DNA from: Streptomyces galbus
GTDB lineage: Bacteria; Actinomycetota; Actinomycetes; Streptomycetales; Streptomycetaceae
Assembly (NCBI RefSeq): GCF_005280195.1
Contig: NZ_SZPR01000031.1
Span: forward strand, 159,080-223,079
DNA length: 64,000 nucleotides
Reading direction: 5' to 3'
Shown here: in pieces, positions 36,140-44,726 of the stretch
How positions within the stretch are numbered: the first letter of the stretch is position 1
Layout: each line of letters begins with the position of its first letter
The notes under the pieces: model-generated
What the model saw: only the letters and a program-made list of their open reading frames with translations
What the model was told of the DNA's origin: nothing
Databases searched by the model: none
Made by a program: the position numbers and the translations under genes

Positions 36140-36211
36140 CTGGCCTACCTGGACTCGAACCAAGACTAACTGAACCAGAATCAGTCGTGCTGCCAATTAC
36201 ACCATAGGCCA
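36140..36211 (-). tRNA. tRNA-Gln (CTG), first gene of the array
   Basis: 72 bases on the minus strand. The acceptor is TGGCCTA/TAGGCCA and the anticodon CTG. It is first in transcription order (Gln, Glu, Glu, Gln, Glu). The array promoter should lie in 36212-36303, but I could not assign it. Confidence 0.95.
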
Positions 36212-36303
36212 TCGGAACGCAAGCCCCGTAGGGGATCTTGTTCTCGTTCGCTCCCCCGGGTTCTCGGCCTTTCGGCCCGCTCCCCGGCGGCGCAGGAAGA
36301 ACA

Positions 36304-37038
36304 TTACCCGAAGGTGGACGGGGCTCCAAAACGGGTATCGGCGCCGAGCAGCGCGGGCAGTTCGGCGAGCGAGGCGATGCGGTGCCGGCCGGCCGGGTCC
36401 TCGACGACGGCCCCGCCGCCGTGGCGGTCGATCCACACGGACAGCAGTCCGGCGTCCGCCGCGCCCCGGCCGTCGATCTCCGGGTGGTCGCCGACGTAGG
36501 CCACCTCGTGCGGGGGCAGGTCCAGGGACTCGCAGGCCGCGAGGAAGGCCGCGGCCTCGGGCTTGGAGACGCCCAGCTCGGCCGCGCACAGGATGGCCTC
36601 GAACCGGTCGTGGACGCCGAGGACGCGCAGCTTGCGGTCCTGGACGTGCAGGCTGGAGTTGGAGAGCACCGCGTGCCGGTGGCTGGCGGCGAGGGCGTCC
36701 AGCACCGGCACCACGTCCGGGAAGAGCGACCAGGCGGCCTCGTAGTGACCGACGTAACGCTGGAACCAGGTGTCGGCCTCGTCGTCGGTCAGCTCGGCGC
36801 CCAGGAACACCCTGACCCGGTCGCGGCGCTGCGCCTGGAAGCCGATCTCCCCCGCGGCGAACCGCGCCCACTGCTGGTCGGTGGCCTCCCGCCAGCGGGA
36901 CAGCGCCTCCTCGGCGCTGCCGTACCCGGCGAGCAGCCCCTCGGCGGCCAGGTGCGCCCGCATGCCCTCCCGGTCGGCGGTCGTGTAGTCGAAGAGGGTG
37001 TCGTCCACGTCCCAGACCACGGCGCGTATGTTCCTCAT
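36304..37038 (-). CDS. HAD-superfamily hydrolase
   Basis: The protein has 244 residues. HAD motif I is DVDDT at 10-14 (nucleophile Asp10, acid/base Asp12), motif II is VLSNSS, motif III is the Lys in ELGVSKPEAAAF, and motif IV is YVGDHPEIDGRGAADAGL. A helical cap lies between motifs I and II, as in subfamily I phosphatases. It is probably a small-molecule phosphatase; the substrate cannot be read from sequence. Start ATG at 37038. It is separated from gltX by a strong terminator, so independently transcribed. Confidence 0.93.
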   Translation of the reverse strand: MRNIRAVVWDVDDTLFDYTTADREGMRAHLAAEGLLAGYGSAEEALSRWREATDQQWARFAAGEIGFQAQRRDRVRVFLGAELTDDEADTWFQRYVGHYEAAWSLFPDVVPVLDALAASHRHAVLSNSSLHVQDRKLRVLGVHDRFEAILCAAELGVSKPEAAAFLAACESLDLPPHEVAYVGDHPEIDGRGAADAGLLSVWIDRHGGGAVVEDPAGRHRIASLAELPALLGADTRFGAPSTFG

Positions 37039-37079
37039 GCACCGACCGTAACCCGCGGTCCGTCCCGCTGTCCGGGAGA

Positions 37080-37124
37080 CGGCGAAGGGGCGGCACCGGG
37101 TGCACCGGTGCCGCCCCTTCGCCG
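37080..37124 (-). terminator. Strong terminator after gltX
   Basis: A 20-bp perfect stem with a five-base loop (GTGCA on the plus strand), beginning nine bases past the gltX stop. No U tract. Confidence 0.8.
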
Positions 37125-37132
37125 CGTGCGGG

Positions 37133-38617
37133 TTACGCGGTCAGCCGCGCCAGGGCCGCGTCGATGCGGGCCAGCGACTTCTCCTTGCCCAGCACCTCCA
37201 GGGACTCGAACAGCGGCAGGCCGACCGTGCGGCCGGTGACGGCGACGCGGACCGGGGCCTGCGCCTTGCCGAGCTTGAGGCCGTGGGCCTCACCGGCGGC
37301 CAGGACGGCCTCCTTCAGCGACTCCGGGGAGGTCCAGTCGGCCGGCTCCAGCTTCTCGCGGGCCGTGCGCAGCAGCGCGTCGCTGCCCTCCTTCATCGCC
37401 TTCGTCCAGCTCGCCTCGTCGACGGCCGGCTCGGCCAGGAAGAGGAAGTCGACGTTGTCGGTGATCTCGGACAGCACCTTCAGACGGGTCTGGGCGTGCG
37501 GGGCGATCGCCTGCCACTTGGCCTCGTCGAAGTCCTCCGGCGCCCAGGGGGCGAACGGGGCCTGGAGCCACGGGCGGCAGCGCTCGGTGAAGTCCTTCAC
37601 GTCCAGCAGCCGGATGTGGTCGCCGTTGATGGCCTCGCACTTCTTCAGGTCGAAGCGCGCCGGGTTGGGGTTGACGTCCTTGACGTCGAAGGCCGCGACC
37701 AGCTCCTCGCGCGTGAAGATGTCCTGGTCCGCGGAGAGGGACCAGCCGAGCAGCGAGAGGTAGTTGAGCAGGCCCTCGGGCAGGAAGCCCTGCTCGCGGT
37801 AGAGGTTGAGCGAGGACTGCGGGTCTCGCTTGGAGAGCTTCTTGTTGCCCTCGCCCATGACGTAGGGCAGGTGGCCGAACTCGGGGACGGCCTTGGCGAT
37901 GCCCAGCTCGATCAGCGCCTTGTACAGGGCGATCTGGCGCGGGGTGGAGGAGAGCAGGTCCTCGCCGCGCAGGACGTGGGTGATCTCCATCAGCGCGTCG
38001 TCGACCGGGTTGACCAGCGTGTACAGCGGGGCGCCGTTGGCGCGGACGATGCCGTAGTCCGGCACGTTCTCCGGGGTGAAGGTCAGCTCGCCGCGGACCA
38101 GGTCGGTGAAGGTGATCGTCTCGTCCGGCATGCGGAAGCGGACGATGGGCGTGCGGCCCTGCGCCCGGTACTCCTCGACCTGCGCCTCGGACAGGTCGCG
38201 GCAGTGGCCGTCGTAGCCGGAGGGCCGGCCGGCGGCGCGGGCGGCCTCGCGGCGGGTGTCCAGCTCCTCCTGGGAGCAGTAGCAGTGGTAGGCGTACCCG
38301 CCGTCCAGCAGCTTGCGGGCGACGTCCGCGTACAGGTCCATGCGCTGCGACTGGCGGTACGGCGCGTGCGGGCCGCCGACCTCGGGGCCCTCGTCCCAGT
38401 CGAAGCCCAGCCAGCGCATCGCGTCCAGGAGCTGCCGGTACGACTCCTCCGAGTCGCGGGCCGCGTCGGTGTCCTCGATGCGGAAGACGAGCGTGCCCTG
38501 GTGGTGGCGGGCGAACGCCCAGTTGAACAGGGCGGTGCGCACCAGGCCCACGTGGGGGTTGCCGGTGGGGGACGGACAGAAACGGACGCGTACGGGAGAG
38601 CCGGGTGCGCTAGCCAC
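37133..38617 (-). CDS. gltX: Glutamyl-tRNA synthetase
   Basis: GltX charges tRNA-Glu; since no glutaminyl-tRNA synthetase is evident here it may also charge tRNA-Gln for amidotransferase correction, as in most actinobacteria. The 494-residue class I synthetase has the HIGH-type motif PSPTGNPHVGLVRTALFN near 15-32, the KMSKS-type motif KKLSKRDPQ, a zinc-region CYCSQEE, and an anticodon-binding C-terminal half. The GTG at 38617 overlaps the FAH-family stop by eight bases; a TTG three codons earlier is possible. It is near five tRNA-Glu/Gln genes, a functional pairing by position. Confidence 0.96.
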   Translation of the reverse strand: MASAPGSPVRVRFCPSPTGNPHVGLVRTALFNWAFARHHQGTLVFRIEDTDAARDSEESYRQLLDAMRWLGFDWDEGPEVGGPHAPYRQSQRMDLYADVARKLLDGGYAYHCYCSQEELDTRREAARAAGRPSGYDGHCRDLSEAQVEEYRAQGRTPIVRFRMPDETITFTDLVRGELTFTPENVPDYGIVRANGAPLYTLVNPVDDALMEITHVLRGEDLLSSTPRQIALYKALIELGIAKAVPEFGHLPYVMGEGNKKLSKRDPQSSLNLYREQGFLPEGLLNYLSLLGWSLSADQDIFTREELVAAFDVKDVNPNPARFDLKKCEAINGDHIRLLDVKDFTERCRPWLQAPFAPWAPEDFDEAKWQAIAPHAQTRLKVLSEITDNVDFLFLAEPAVDEASWTKAMKEGSDALLRTAREKLEPADWTSPESLKEAVLAAGEAHGLKLGKAQAPVRVAVTGRTVGLPLFESLEVLGKEKSLARIDAALARLTA

Positions 38618-39395
38618 GCTTGACAACCTTGTTGGTGAGAGTGCCGATGCCTTCGATGGTGACGGCGACCTCGTCGCCGACAGTCAGGGGGCCGACCCCA
38701 GCCGGGGTGCCCGTGAGGACGACGTCGCCCGGGAGCAGCGTCATGGCCTCGGTGATGTTGACGATGAGGTCCTCGATCGAGTGGATCATCTCGCTCGTCC
38801 GGCCGAGCTGGCGCTGCTCGCCGTTGACGGTGAGCTGGACGGTGAGGTCCGAGGCCCTCGCGAGGTCCAGTCCGGTCTCCACCCAGGGGCCGAGCGGGCA
38901 GGAGGTGTCGAAGCCCTTGGCCCGGGCCCACTGCTTCTCGCGCTTCTGCACGTCACGGGCGGTGACGTCGTTGGCGCAGGTGTAGCCGAAGATGACGTCC
39001 CGGACGCGTTCGCGCGGGACCTCGCGGCACATCCGCCCGATGACCACGGCGAGTTCCGCCTCGTGGTGCAGGTCGGCGGAGAAGGACGGGTACTGGATGG
39101 CGTCGCCGGGGCCGATCACCGAGGTGGAGGGCTTGAAGAAGGCGAACGGGGCGTCCGGCACCTCGTTGCCCAGCTCGCGCGCGTGCTCGGCGTAGTTGCG
39201 GCCGAAGGCCACGACCTTGTTGGGGAGCACGGGCGGCAGGAGCCGGACCTTGCTCAGCGGCACCTTGGTGCCGGAGAGCTCGTGTTCCGCGAACGGGATG
39301 CCCTTGATGATGTCGAGGACGAGCTCGTCCGGCTTGTCGCCCTCGACCGCGCCGAAGGCGACGTTCCCGTCGATGGAGAACCTGGCGATGCGCAC
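38610..39395 (-). CDS. Fumarylacetoacetate hydrolase (FAH) family protein
   Basis: The protein has 261 residues. The FAH fold shows the metal ligands Glu112 and Glu114 in HHEAELAVVIG, FGRNYAEHA, FFKPSTSVIGPGDAI, FGYTCANDVTARD, GFDTSCPLGPWV and TGTPAGVGPL. It most resembles FAHD1-type acylpyruvase/oxaloacetate decarboxylases and 2-hydroxyhepta-diene-dioate isomerases; the substrate is undetermined. It has a GTG start at 39395. Its stop overlaps gltX by eight bases, so the two are translationally coupled, a link common in actinobacteria. Confidence 0.92.
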   Translation of the reverse strand: MRIARFSIDGNVAFGAVEGDKPDELVLDIIKGIPFAEHELSGTKVPLSKVRLLPPVLPNKVVAFGRNYAEHARELGNEVPDAPFAFFKPSTSVIGPGDAIQYPSFSADLHHEAELAVVIGRMCREVPRERVRDVIFGYTCANDVTARDVQKREKQWARAKGFDTSCPLGPWVETGLDLARASDLTVQLTVNGEQRQLGRTSEMIHSIEDLIVNITEAMTLLPGDVVLTGTPAGVGPLTVGDEVAVTIEGIGTLTNKVVKRG

Positions 39396-39453
39396 GGGTT
39401 GGTTGGCCCCTGATCTCTTCGCTGCTGGAGTCTGACGGTCCAGGCTAACGCGG

Positions 39454-39481
39454 AAGGGCGCCCCCGGCCGGGGACGCCCTT
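39454..39481 (-). terminator. Hairpin after the ANPRRT mini-gene
   Basis: On the minus strand AAGGGCGTCCCC-GGCC-GGGGGCGCCCTT, a 12-bp stem with one G-U pair. It lies 95 bases after the small gene's stop and upstream of the FAH gene. Confidence 0.55.
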
Positions 39482-39575
39482 GACATCCGTGGGCGGCCGC
39501 GCTGCATGATCGACGGGTGGGCGTCGGCTGGCGGAGCGGCGGCCGTGGTGCGGCTGGTGTGCCTGCTGGTCCGCC

Positions 39576-39746
39576 CTACTCGGCGGAGGCCATCTCCGGG
39601 ACCTCCATCAGGATGGTGCGCCGGGGGTTCGCGGTCTGGGCGGGCAGGTCGACGGAGTGCTCCGGCTGCGGCGGGGTCTGGAGGTCGTCGGCGCCCTTGA
39701 GGTGCGCCAGGGTGGTGCGCCGCGGGTTGGCGATCTTGCGGAACAT
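39576..39746 (-). CDS. 56-residue protein with a duplicated ANPRRT motif
   Basis: The protein starts MFRKIANPRRTTLAHL and ends EMASAE. The hexamer ANPRRT occurs twice (residues 6-11 and 39-44), each followed one residue later by Leu and a hydrophobic run, with a Pro/Asp/Gln-rich linker between. The ATG at 39746 has GGAG nine bases upstream, and a hairpin terminator follows, so I treat it as a real gene although it is very short. There is no signal sequence, membrane segment or cysteine. The family is not recognised. It is transcribed away from conservon 1, sharing a 617-base divergent interval with cvnA1. Possibilities are a regulatory mini-protein, a small binding adaptor, or a peptide precursor; nothing chooses between them. 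Confidence 0.65.
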   Translation of the reverse strand: MFRKIANPRRTTLAHLKGADDLQTPPQPEHSVDLPAQTANPRRTILMEVPEMASAE

Positions 39747-40363
39747 CGTCGTGGTCTCCACTGTTGACTGACCCTGTTCGTCTCGGGGCGCAGGTGAGGA
39801 CGCGGACGGCCTCACGCAGGGGCGCCGGTTGTCGGTTCTGCCAGGTCTGTAAAGCGTCAGGCTAGACATCCGATTCCCCCCGCACGGCACGGAGTGCCAC
39901 CGGGCGCGTGTGAGTTTCCTCACTTACTCGTGTTCAAACGGGCCAATTCAGGCGCACAACCGACCCTTACGAAACGGACATTGAGCCCCTGAAGCCACCA
40001 TTCCGCTCCTGATCATGGCGACTGGGACACGCGGCGCCTCTCACCGAAACGCCCAGGTCTGTCCGCTATCGGCGGGAACACCTTCCACGAGCGGTGACCC
40101 GCCCCTCACGGCGTGTCACAGATGTCACAGCCCGGCCAACACACCTTGTTGGAGATCCTGCACTGTGCTGGAATTCCACGGACCGCCGCAGGATCGAGCC
40201 GGCGCGCAGGGGGCGCACACCAGCGCCGAGTGGCGGCGAGAAGGGGGAACCTGCGCCGGGTCACTCACGACCACCGGGGGGCGTATTCAGGGCGCCCCTC
40301 AAGACGCCGACACCGTCCTTCCGTTCACGCGGAGGGGCGCCTGGTCCAGAGGTTGCGACGCTA
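39747..40363. other. 617-base divergent interval upstream of conservon 1
   Basis: No convincing gene is present. The segment 39890-40015 is lower in G+C. It holds an inverted repeat at 39909-39924 and a tandem direct repeat TGTCACAG at 40114-40121 and 40123-40130, both plausible regulator sites for cvnA1 or the mini-gene. The frame of cvnA1 stays open upstream to 40094 but without conserved sequence. Confidence 0.4.
39909..39924. promoter_or_regulatory. Inverted repeat resembling a BldD-type box
   Basis: GTGAG-TTTC-CTCAC with flanks reads AGTGA-N6-TCACA on the minus strand, similar to the BldD consensus AGTGA(n)TCACC that I recall. It lies about 165 bases upstream of the mini-gene and 440 bases before cvnA1. 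Confidence 0.3.
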
Positions 40364-43300
40364 GTGCAGGGACGTTTCAAGAGGGATGGCAGCGCTCCGG
40401 CGGAGCCGGAGCCGCACGGCGGGACCGGCCCCATGGCCGTCAGCTCCTCGCCCCCGCACGCCCAGAACCCGGGCCCGGCCCCGTCCGGTGACGGCGGTGA
40501 CCGCCCCGGGCGCCCCGGCGCGACCGCCTCGTCGGCCACCTCCGGGTCCTCCGGCCGCTCCGGTGGGACCGCCGGCGCGGGCTCCTCGGGCACCGGTGCC
40601 CCCATACCCCCGGTCAAGCCGCCCAAGGGTGCCACCGACCCTGGTCCCCGCGTCGCGCTGCGCAACTGGCGCATCTCCACGCGCCTGGTGGCCCTGCTGA
40701 CCCTCCCCGTGGTCGCGGCCACCTCGCTGGGCGCGCTGCGCATCGACCAGTCGATGGAGGACATCCAGCAGCTCGACAACATGAAGCTGCTGACGGAGAT
40801 GACCAAGCAGGCCACCGAGCTGGCCACCGCGCTGCAGACCGAGCGCGACCAGTCCGCCGGTGTGCTGTCGCACAGCTCGCGCCTGGAAGACGTCAAGGGG
40901 GTGCGCGACAAGACCGACGAGACCCTCGCCGCCTTCGTCGACGCCTCCGAGGCGATCGACACCTCCAGCAAGGACGGCAACCTCCAGGGCGTCCGCGACA
41001 ACATCGTCGGCCTGGTCAGCGACCTCGGCACCCTGGCCAAGATCCGCAACACCGCGTACGCCGCCGAGGGCAACGCGATGCAGACGGTCGAGGGCTACCA
41101 CCGTCTGATCAGCCGGCTGGTCGACCTGTCCCAGGACATGGCCGAGGCCACCAGCAACCCGGACATGATCCAGCGCACCCGCGCCCTGGCGGCCTTCTCC
41201 GCCGCCAAGGAGTACTCGTCGATGCAGCGCGCCGTGCTCGCCTCGGCGCTGCCGTCCAACGACGATTCGGCCGGCAAGCTCTCCGACAACGACCGGACCT
41301 ACGGCGAGATGGCGCTCGAGAGCGAGGACTCCGAGCTCGCCATCTTCCGCAGCATCTACGGCGACTCGGGCGCCGAGGAACTGCTGCGCCCGATCCTGCA
41401 GAACAACGCGACCATCCTGCAGGCCGACAAGTACGCCAACCGCGCGTTCGCCTCGGCCAGCGGTCTGCAGTCGCTGGACCGCCGGTCCTGGAAGGACTGG
41501 CTCGACGCCAGCGGCACCAAGATCAGCCAGATGAAGAACATCGAGCACACGCTGCTCGAGGACATGGAGCAGAAGGCCCGTCAGCTCCGCGCCGAGTCCG
41601 AGCGCGAGGCGATCATCTCGGGTGCGCTGATCCTGCTCGTGCTCGGTGTCTCGCTGGTCGGCGCCTTCATCGTCGCCCGGTCCATGATCCGCTCACTGCG
41701 CCGGCTCCAGGAGACCGCGACCAAGGTCGCCCAGGACCGCCTGCCCGAGCTGGTCAAGCAGCTCTCCGAGGCCGACCCGCAGGACGTCGACACCTCCGTG
41801 GAGTCGGTCGGTGTGCACTCCCGGGACGAGATCGGCCAGGTGGCCGCGGCCTTCGACGACGTGCACCGCGAGGCGGTCCGCCTCGCCGCCGAGCAGGCCC
41901 TGCTGCGGGGCAACGTCAACGCGATGTTCACCAACCTCTCGCGCCGCTCCCAGGGCCTCATCCAGCGCCAGCTCTCGCTCATCTCCGAGCTGGAGTCCCG
42001 CGAGGCCGACCCCGACCAGCTCTCCTCGCTGTTCAAGCTCGACCACCTCGCGACCCGCATGCGCCGTAACGGTGAGAACCTCCTCGTCCTCGCGGGTGAG
42101 GAGCCCGGCCGCCGGTGGACCCGTCCGGTCCCGCTGGTCGACGTGCTCCGCGCCGCCGCGTCCGAGGTGGAGCAGTACGAGCGCATCGAGCTGGCCTCCG
42201 TGCCGACGACCGAGGTCGCCGGCCGCGTGGTCAACGACCTCGTGCACCTGCTCGCCGAGCTGCTGGAGAACGCGACCTCGTTCTCCTCGCCGCAGACCAA
42301 GGTCAAGGTCACCGGTCACGCCCTGCCCGACGGCCGGGTCCTGATCGAGATCCACGACACCGGCATCGGCCTCTCCCCCGAGGACCTCGCCGCGATCAAC
42401 GAGCGGCTGGCGTCGCCGCCCACCGTGGACGTCTCGGTCTCCCGCCGCATGGGTCTGTTCGTGGTCGGCCGTCTGTCGCAGCGCCACGGCATCCGCATCC
42501 AGCTCCGCCCGTCCGACTCCGGCGGTACGACCGCGCTGGTCATGCTGCCCGTGGACGTCGCCCAGGGCGGCAAGAAGCCGCAGCCCAAGCCGGGCCAGGG
42601 CGGTGCCTCCGGCGGTCCCGCCGCCGCGCAGGCCGCCGCCGGTGCCGCCGCCGCACGCCGCCAGTCCCAGTCCGGCGGTGCCCTCGGGGGCACCCCCGCG
42701 CAGGGCGGTGCCCTCGGCTCCGGTCCCGCGGGCGCGGGCCGGCTGGCCGCCGGCCAGGGTCCCCGGGCCGCGCTGCCCGGCCGCGACGGTGCTCCCGGCG
42801 CGGGTCAGGGCAACGGCCGCGGTCCGCAGGGCCCGCAGCAGGGCCGCCCGGCGCCGGCCGGCGCGGGTGCCGGCTTCGGCGGGCAGGCCCCGGCCGCCCC
42901 GCAGGGCCTCCAGGCGTCCGGCCAGAACGGTCAGGGCGGTCAGGGCGGTCAGGGCGGTCAGGGCGGTCAGGGACAGGACATGTTCGGCGGGCGGGGTCCC
43001 GTGCCGCCGCAGCGCGGCACCGAGGGCGCCGGGCGCCCCGGCCGCGGCCGCCGGCCGCAGCTTCCCGGCGGTCCCCGGGCCGAGCTGCCCGGCGGCAACG
43101 CCCAGCAGCGCGTGCCGAGCTGGGGTGACGAGAACGCCCAGCCGCAGGTCGGCCGCGGTGCGCTGGACGCCCCGCGCGGCCACGACGAGCCGGACGTCGC
43201 CCGCACCTCGCAGCTCCCGCGCATCGACGACCGGCAGGGTCCCGGCTCCACCTCGGAGCTCCCCCGCATCGACGAACGCCAGGCTCCCCAGGGCGACTAC

Positions 43301-44191
43301 GGCCGTCCGGGTGCGAACGGCGGCCAGAACACGGGCCAGTTCGCCCGTCCGCAGGGCACCGGGCCGTTCCCGCCGGTGGGCGGACCGCAGCAGACCGGGC
43401 AGTTCCCGGTCCCGGGCGGCCGTCCGGACGCGGGCCGCACCCCGCAGGTCCCCGCCCGCACGGACGGGTCGGCGAACGGGTTCGTCCGCTCCGACGTCTT
43501 CGGCGCCCCGGCGCCGAACGCCCCGGCGGGCCCGGGCCGGTTCACCGCCCCGCAGGCGTACGACAACGGCTCCACCGGGCAGTTCCCCGTGCCGGGCCAG
43601 GACCCGTCGGCCACCGGCCGGCACGCCCTGCCCGAGCGCCAGGACCCGTCCGCCACGGGCCGGTTCGAGCAGCCCCAGGGCCCGGGCGGCTTCGCCCCGC
43701 AGCGGCCGGTCCGCCCCGAGCCGGAGGCGCTGCCCCCGGCCCAGGGTCCGGGCGACGGCCGTACCCCGCTGTACGACACCCTGGAGACCAACTGGTTCCG
43801 CGGTGGGCAGCAGGGCGACGCCCCCGGCGCGGCCCCCCAGGCGCCGCAGGTCCCCCAGCAGCCGCAGGCCCCGGCTGCCCCCCAGCGTCCCGCTTCGGCC
43901 TCCTGGCGCACCTCGCCCAACGACGAGCTCGTGCGGCAGGCGGAGCGGGTCCGGCAGCCGGCCGCGGGTGGTGTCACCACCTCCGGCCTGCCACGCCGGG
44001 TGCCCCGGGCGAACCTCGTCCCGGGGACGGCTCAGCAGCAACAGCACCAAGCCGGTCCGCAGGTCTCGCGTGCGCCTGACGACGTGCGCGGGCGGCTGAC
44101 CAATCTCCGTCGGGGCATCGCGCAGGGTCGTCAGGCCGGCAACGGCCAGACGGGCAGCTTCCCCAGCCCCACTCACCAGCAGGAGCGTTAG
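40364..44191 (+). CDS. cvnA1: Conservon 1 sensor kinase-like protein CvnA1
   Basis: The protein has 1275 residues. A disordered N-terminus of about 100 is followed by TM1 (about 107-125, LVALLTLPVVAATSLGAL). An extracytoplasmic nitrate/nitrite-sensor-like (NIT) helical domain follows, with ALQTERDQSAGVL, then TM2 (about 416-438), HAMP, a dimerisation helix (DHLATRMRRNGENLLVLAGEEPGRRW) and a GHKL ATPase (LLENATSF near 632, HDTGIGL near 662, GGTTALVMLP). No classical H-box histidine context is present, as in other CvnA proteins. From about 735 on, a Pro/Gly/Gln/Arg-rich tail of over 500 residues looks disordered. In Streptomyces conservons, CvnA-D form a membrane complex likened to G-protein receptors. 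The GTG at 40364 is the probable start; ATG 40433 is an alternative. Confidence 0.92.
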   Translation: MQGRFKRDGSAPAEPEPHGGTGPMAVSSSPPHAQNPGPAPSGDGGDRPGRPGATASSATSGSSGRSGGTAGAGSSGTGAPIPPVKPPKGATDPGPRVALRNWRISTRLVALLTLPVVAATSLGALRIDQSMEDIQQLDNMKLLTEMTKQATELATALQTERDQSAGVLSHSSRLEDVKGVRDKTDETLAAFVDASEAIDTSSKDGNLQGVRDNIVGLVSDLGTLAKIRNTAYAAEGNAMQTVEGYHRLISRLVDLSQDMAEATSNPDMIQRTRALAAFSAAKEYSSMQRAVLASALPSNDDSAGKLSDNDRTYGEMALESEDSELAIFRSIYGDSGAEELLRPILQNNATILQADKYANRAFASASGLQSLDRRSWKDWLDASGTKISQMKNIEHTLLEDMEQKARQLRAESEREAIISGALILLVLGVSLVGAFIVARSMIRSLRRLQETATKVAQDRLPELVKQLSEADPQDVDTSVESVGVHSRDEIGQVAAAFDDVHREAVRLAAEQALLRGNVNAMFTNLSRRSQGLIQRQLSLISELESREADPDQLSSLFKLDHLATRMRRNGENLLVLAGEEPGRRWTRPVPLVDVLRAAASEVEQYERIELASVPTTEVAGRVVNDLVHLLAELLENATSFSSPQTKVKVTGHALPDGRVLIEIHDTGIGLSPEDLAAINERLASPPTVDVSVSRRMGLFVVGRLSQRHGIRIQLRPSDSGGTTALVMLPVDVAQGGKKPQPKPGQGGASGGPAAAQAAAGAAAARRQSQSGGALGGTPAQGGALGSGPAGAGRLAAGQGPRAALPGRDGAPGAGQGNGRGPQGPQQGRPAPAGAGAGFGGQAPAAPQGLQASGQNGQGGQGGQGGQGGQGQDMFGGRGPVPPQRGTEGAGRPGRGRRPQLPGGPRAELPGGNAQQRVPSWGDENAQPQVGRGALDAPRGHDEPDVARTSQLPRIDDRQGPGSTSELPRIDERQAPQGDYGRPGANGGQNTGQFARPQGTGPFPPVGGPQQTGQFPVPGGRPDAGRTPQVPARTDGSANGFVRSDVFGAPAPNAPAGPGRFTAPQAYDNGSTGQFPVPGQDPSATGRHALPERQDPSATGRFEQPQGPGGFAPQRPVRPEPEALPPAQGPGDGRTPLYDTLETNWFRGGQQGDAPGAAPQAPQVPQQPQAPAAPQRPASASWRTSPNDELVRQAERVRQPAAGGVTTSGLPRRVPRANLVPGTAQQQQHQAGPQVSRAPDDVRGRLTNLRRGIAQGRQAGNGQTGSFPSPTHQQER
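42929..42972 (+). repeat. 9-bp tandem repeat in the CvnA1 tail
   Basis: Four full and one partial GGTCAGGGC units encode GQGGQGG. Slippage would add or remove three residues in frame. Confidence 0.85.
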
Positions 44192-44614
44192 TTGAGCCAG
44201 ATGAGCCAGGCGGCACAGAACCTCAACTGGTTGATCACGAACTTCGTGGACAACACCCCGGGGGTGTCCCACACCGTCGTCGTGTCCGCCGACGGTCTGC
44301 TGCTGGCGATGTCGGAGGGCTTCCCCCGCGACCGCGCAGACCAGTTGGCGGCCGTGGCCTCGGGCCTGACGTCGCTGACGGCCGGGGCCTCCCGGATCTT
44401 CGAGGGCGGCAACGTGGCGCAGACCGTCGTCGAGATGGAACGAGGATTCCTCTTCCTCATGTCCGTCTCGGACGGCTCGTCCCTCGCCGTCCTCGCGCAC
44501 CCCGAGTGCGACATCGGCCTCGTCGGCTACGAGATGGCACTGCTCGTCGACCGCGCGGGCGCCGTGCTCACGCCCGACCTGCGCGCCGAACTGCAAGGCA
44601 GTCTGCTCCACTGA
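44192..44614 (+). CDS. cvnB1: Conservon 1 roadblock/LC7 protein CvnB1
   Basis: The protein has 140 residues and one roadblock/LC7 domain: NLNWLITNFVDNTPGVSHTVVVSADGLLLAMSEGF, the hallmark strand-turn-strand, then TAGASRIFEGG and AVLAHPECDIGLVGYEMA. Roadblock proteins act as dimeric platforms or GAP-like partners for small GTPases, here presumably CvnD1. A TTG directly after the cvnA1 stop gives 140 residues and has GGAG at good spacing; an ATG three codons later would give 137. The paralogue cvnB2 has the same three-codon extension with GTG, supporting the longer form. Confidence 0.93.
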   Translation: MSQMSQAAQNLNWLITNFVDNTPGVSHTVVVSADGLLLAMSEGFPRDRADQLAAVASGLTSLTAGASRIFEGGNVAQTVVEMERGFLFLMSVSDGSSLAVLAHPECDIGLVGYEMALLVDRAGAVLTPDLRAELQGSLLH

Positions 44615-44726
44615 CCGCTTCCGGATCCACCCGCCTCACCAAATCACCGTCCGGCCGCCACAATCCCCCCACGGCCCCGTCAGACGGCACGACTGACCGA
44701 GACTTGCTGTCCCGCCCGGAGGATTC

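Noticed and set aside
35701..36211. Regular repeats that resemble a CRISPR array
   Set aside because: The repeats are 72-73 base cloverleaf tRNAs with anticodons CTC and CTG, not short repeats with unique spacers.
40094..40363. Ninety extra codons upstream of cvnA1
   Set aside because: The region is lower in G+C, encodes no recognisable sequence and contains likely regulatory repeats.
42929..42972. CRISPR-like tandem repeat
   Set aside because: Contiguous 9-bp units without spacers within a coding sequence.
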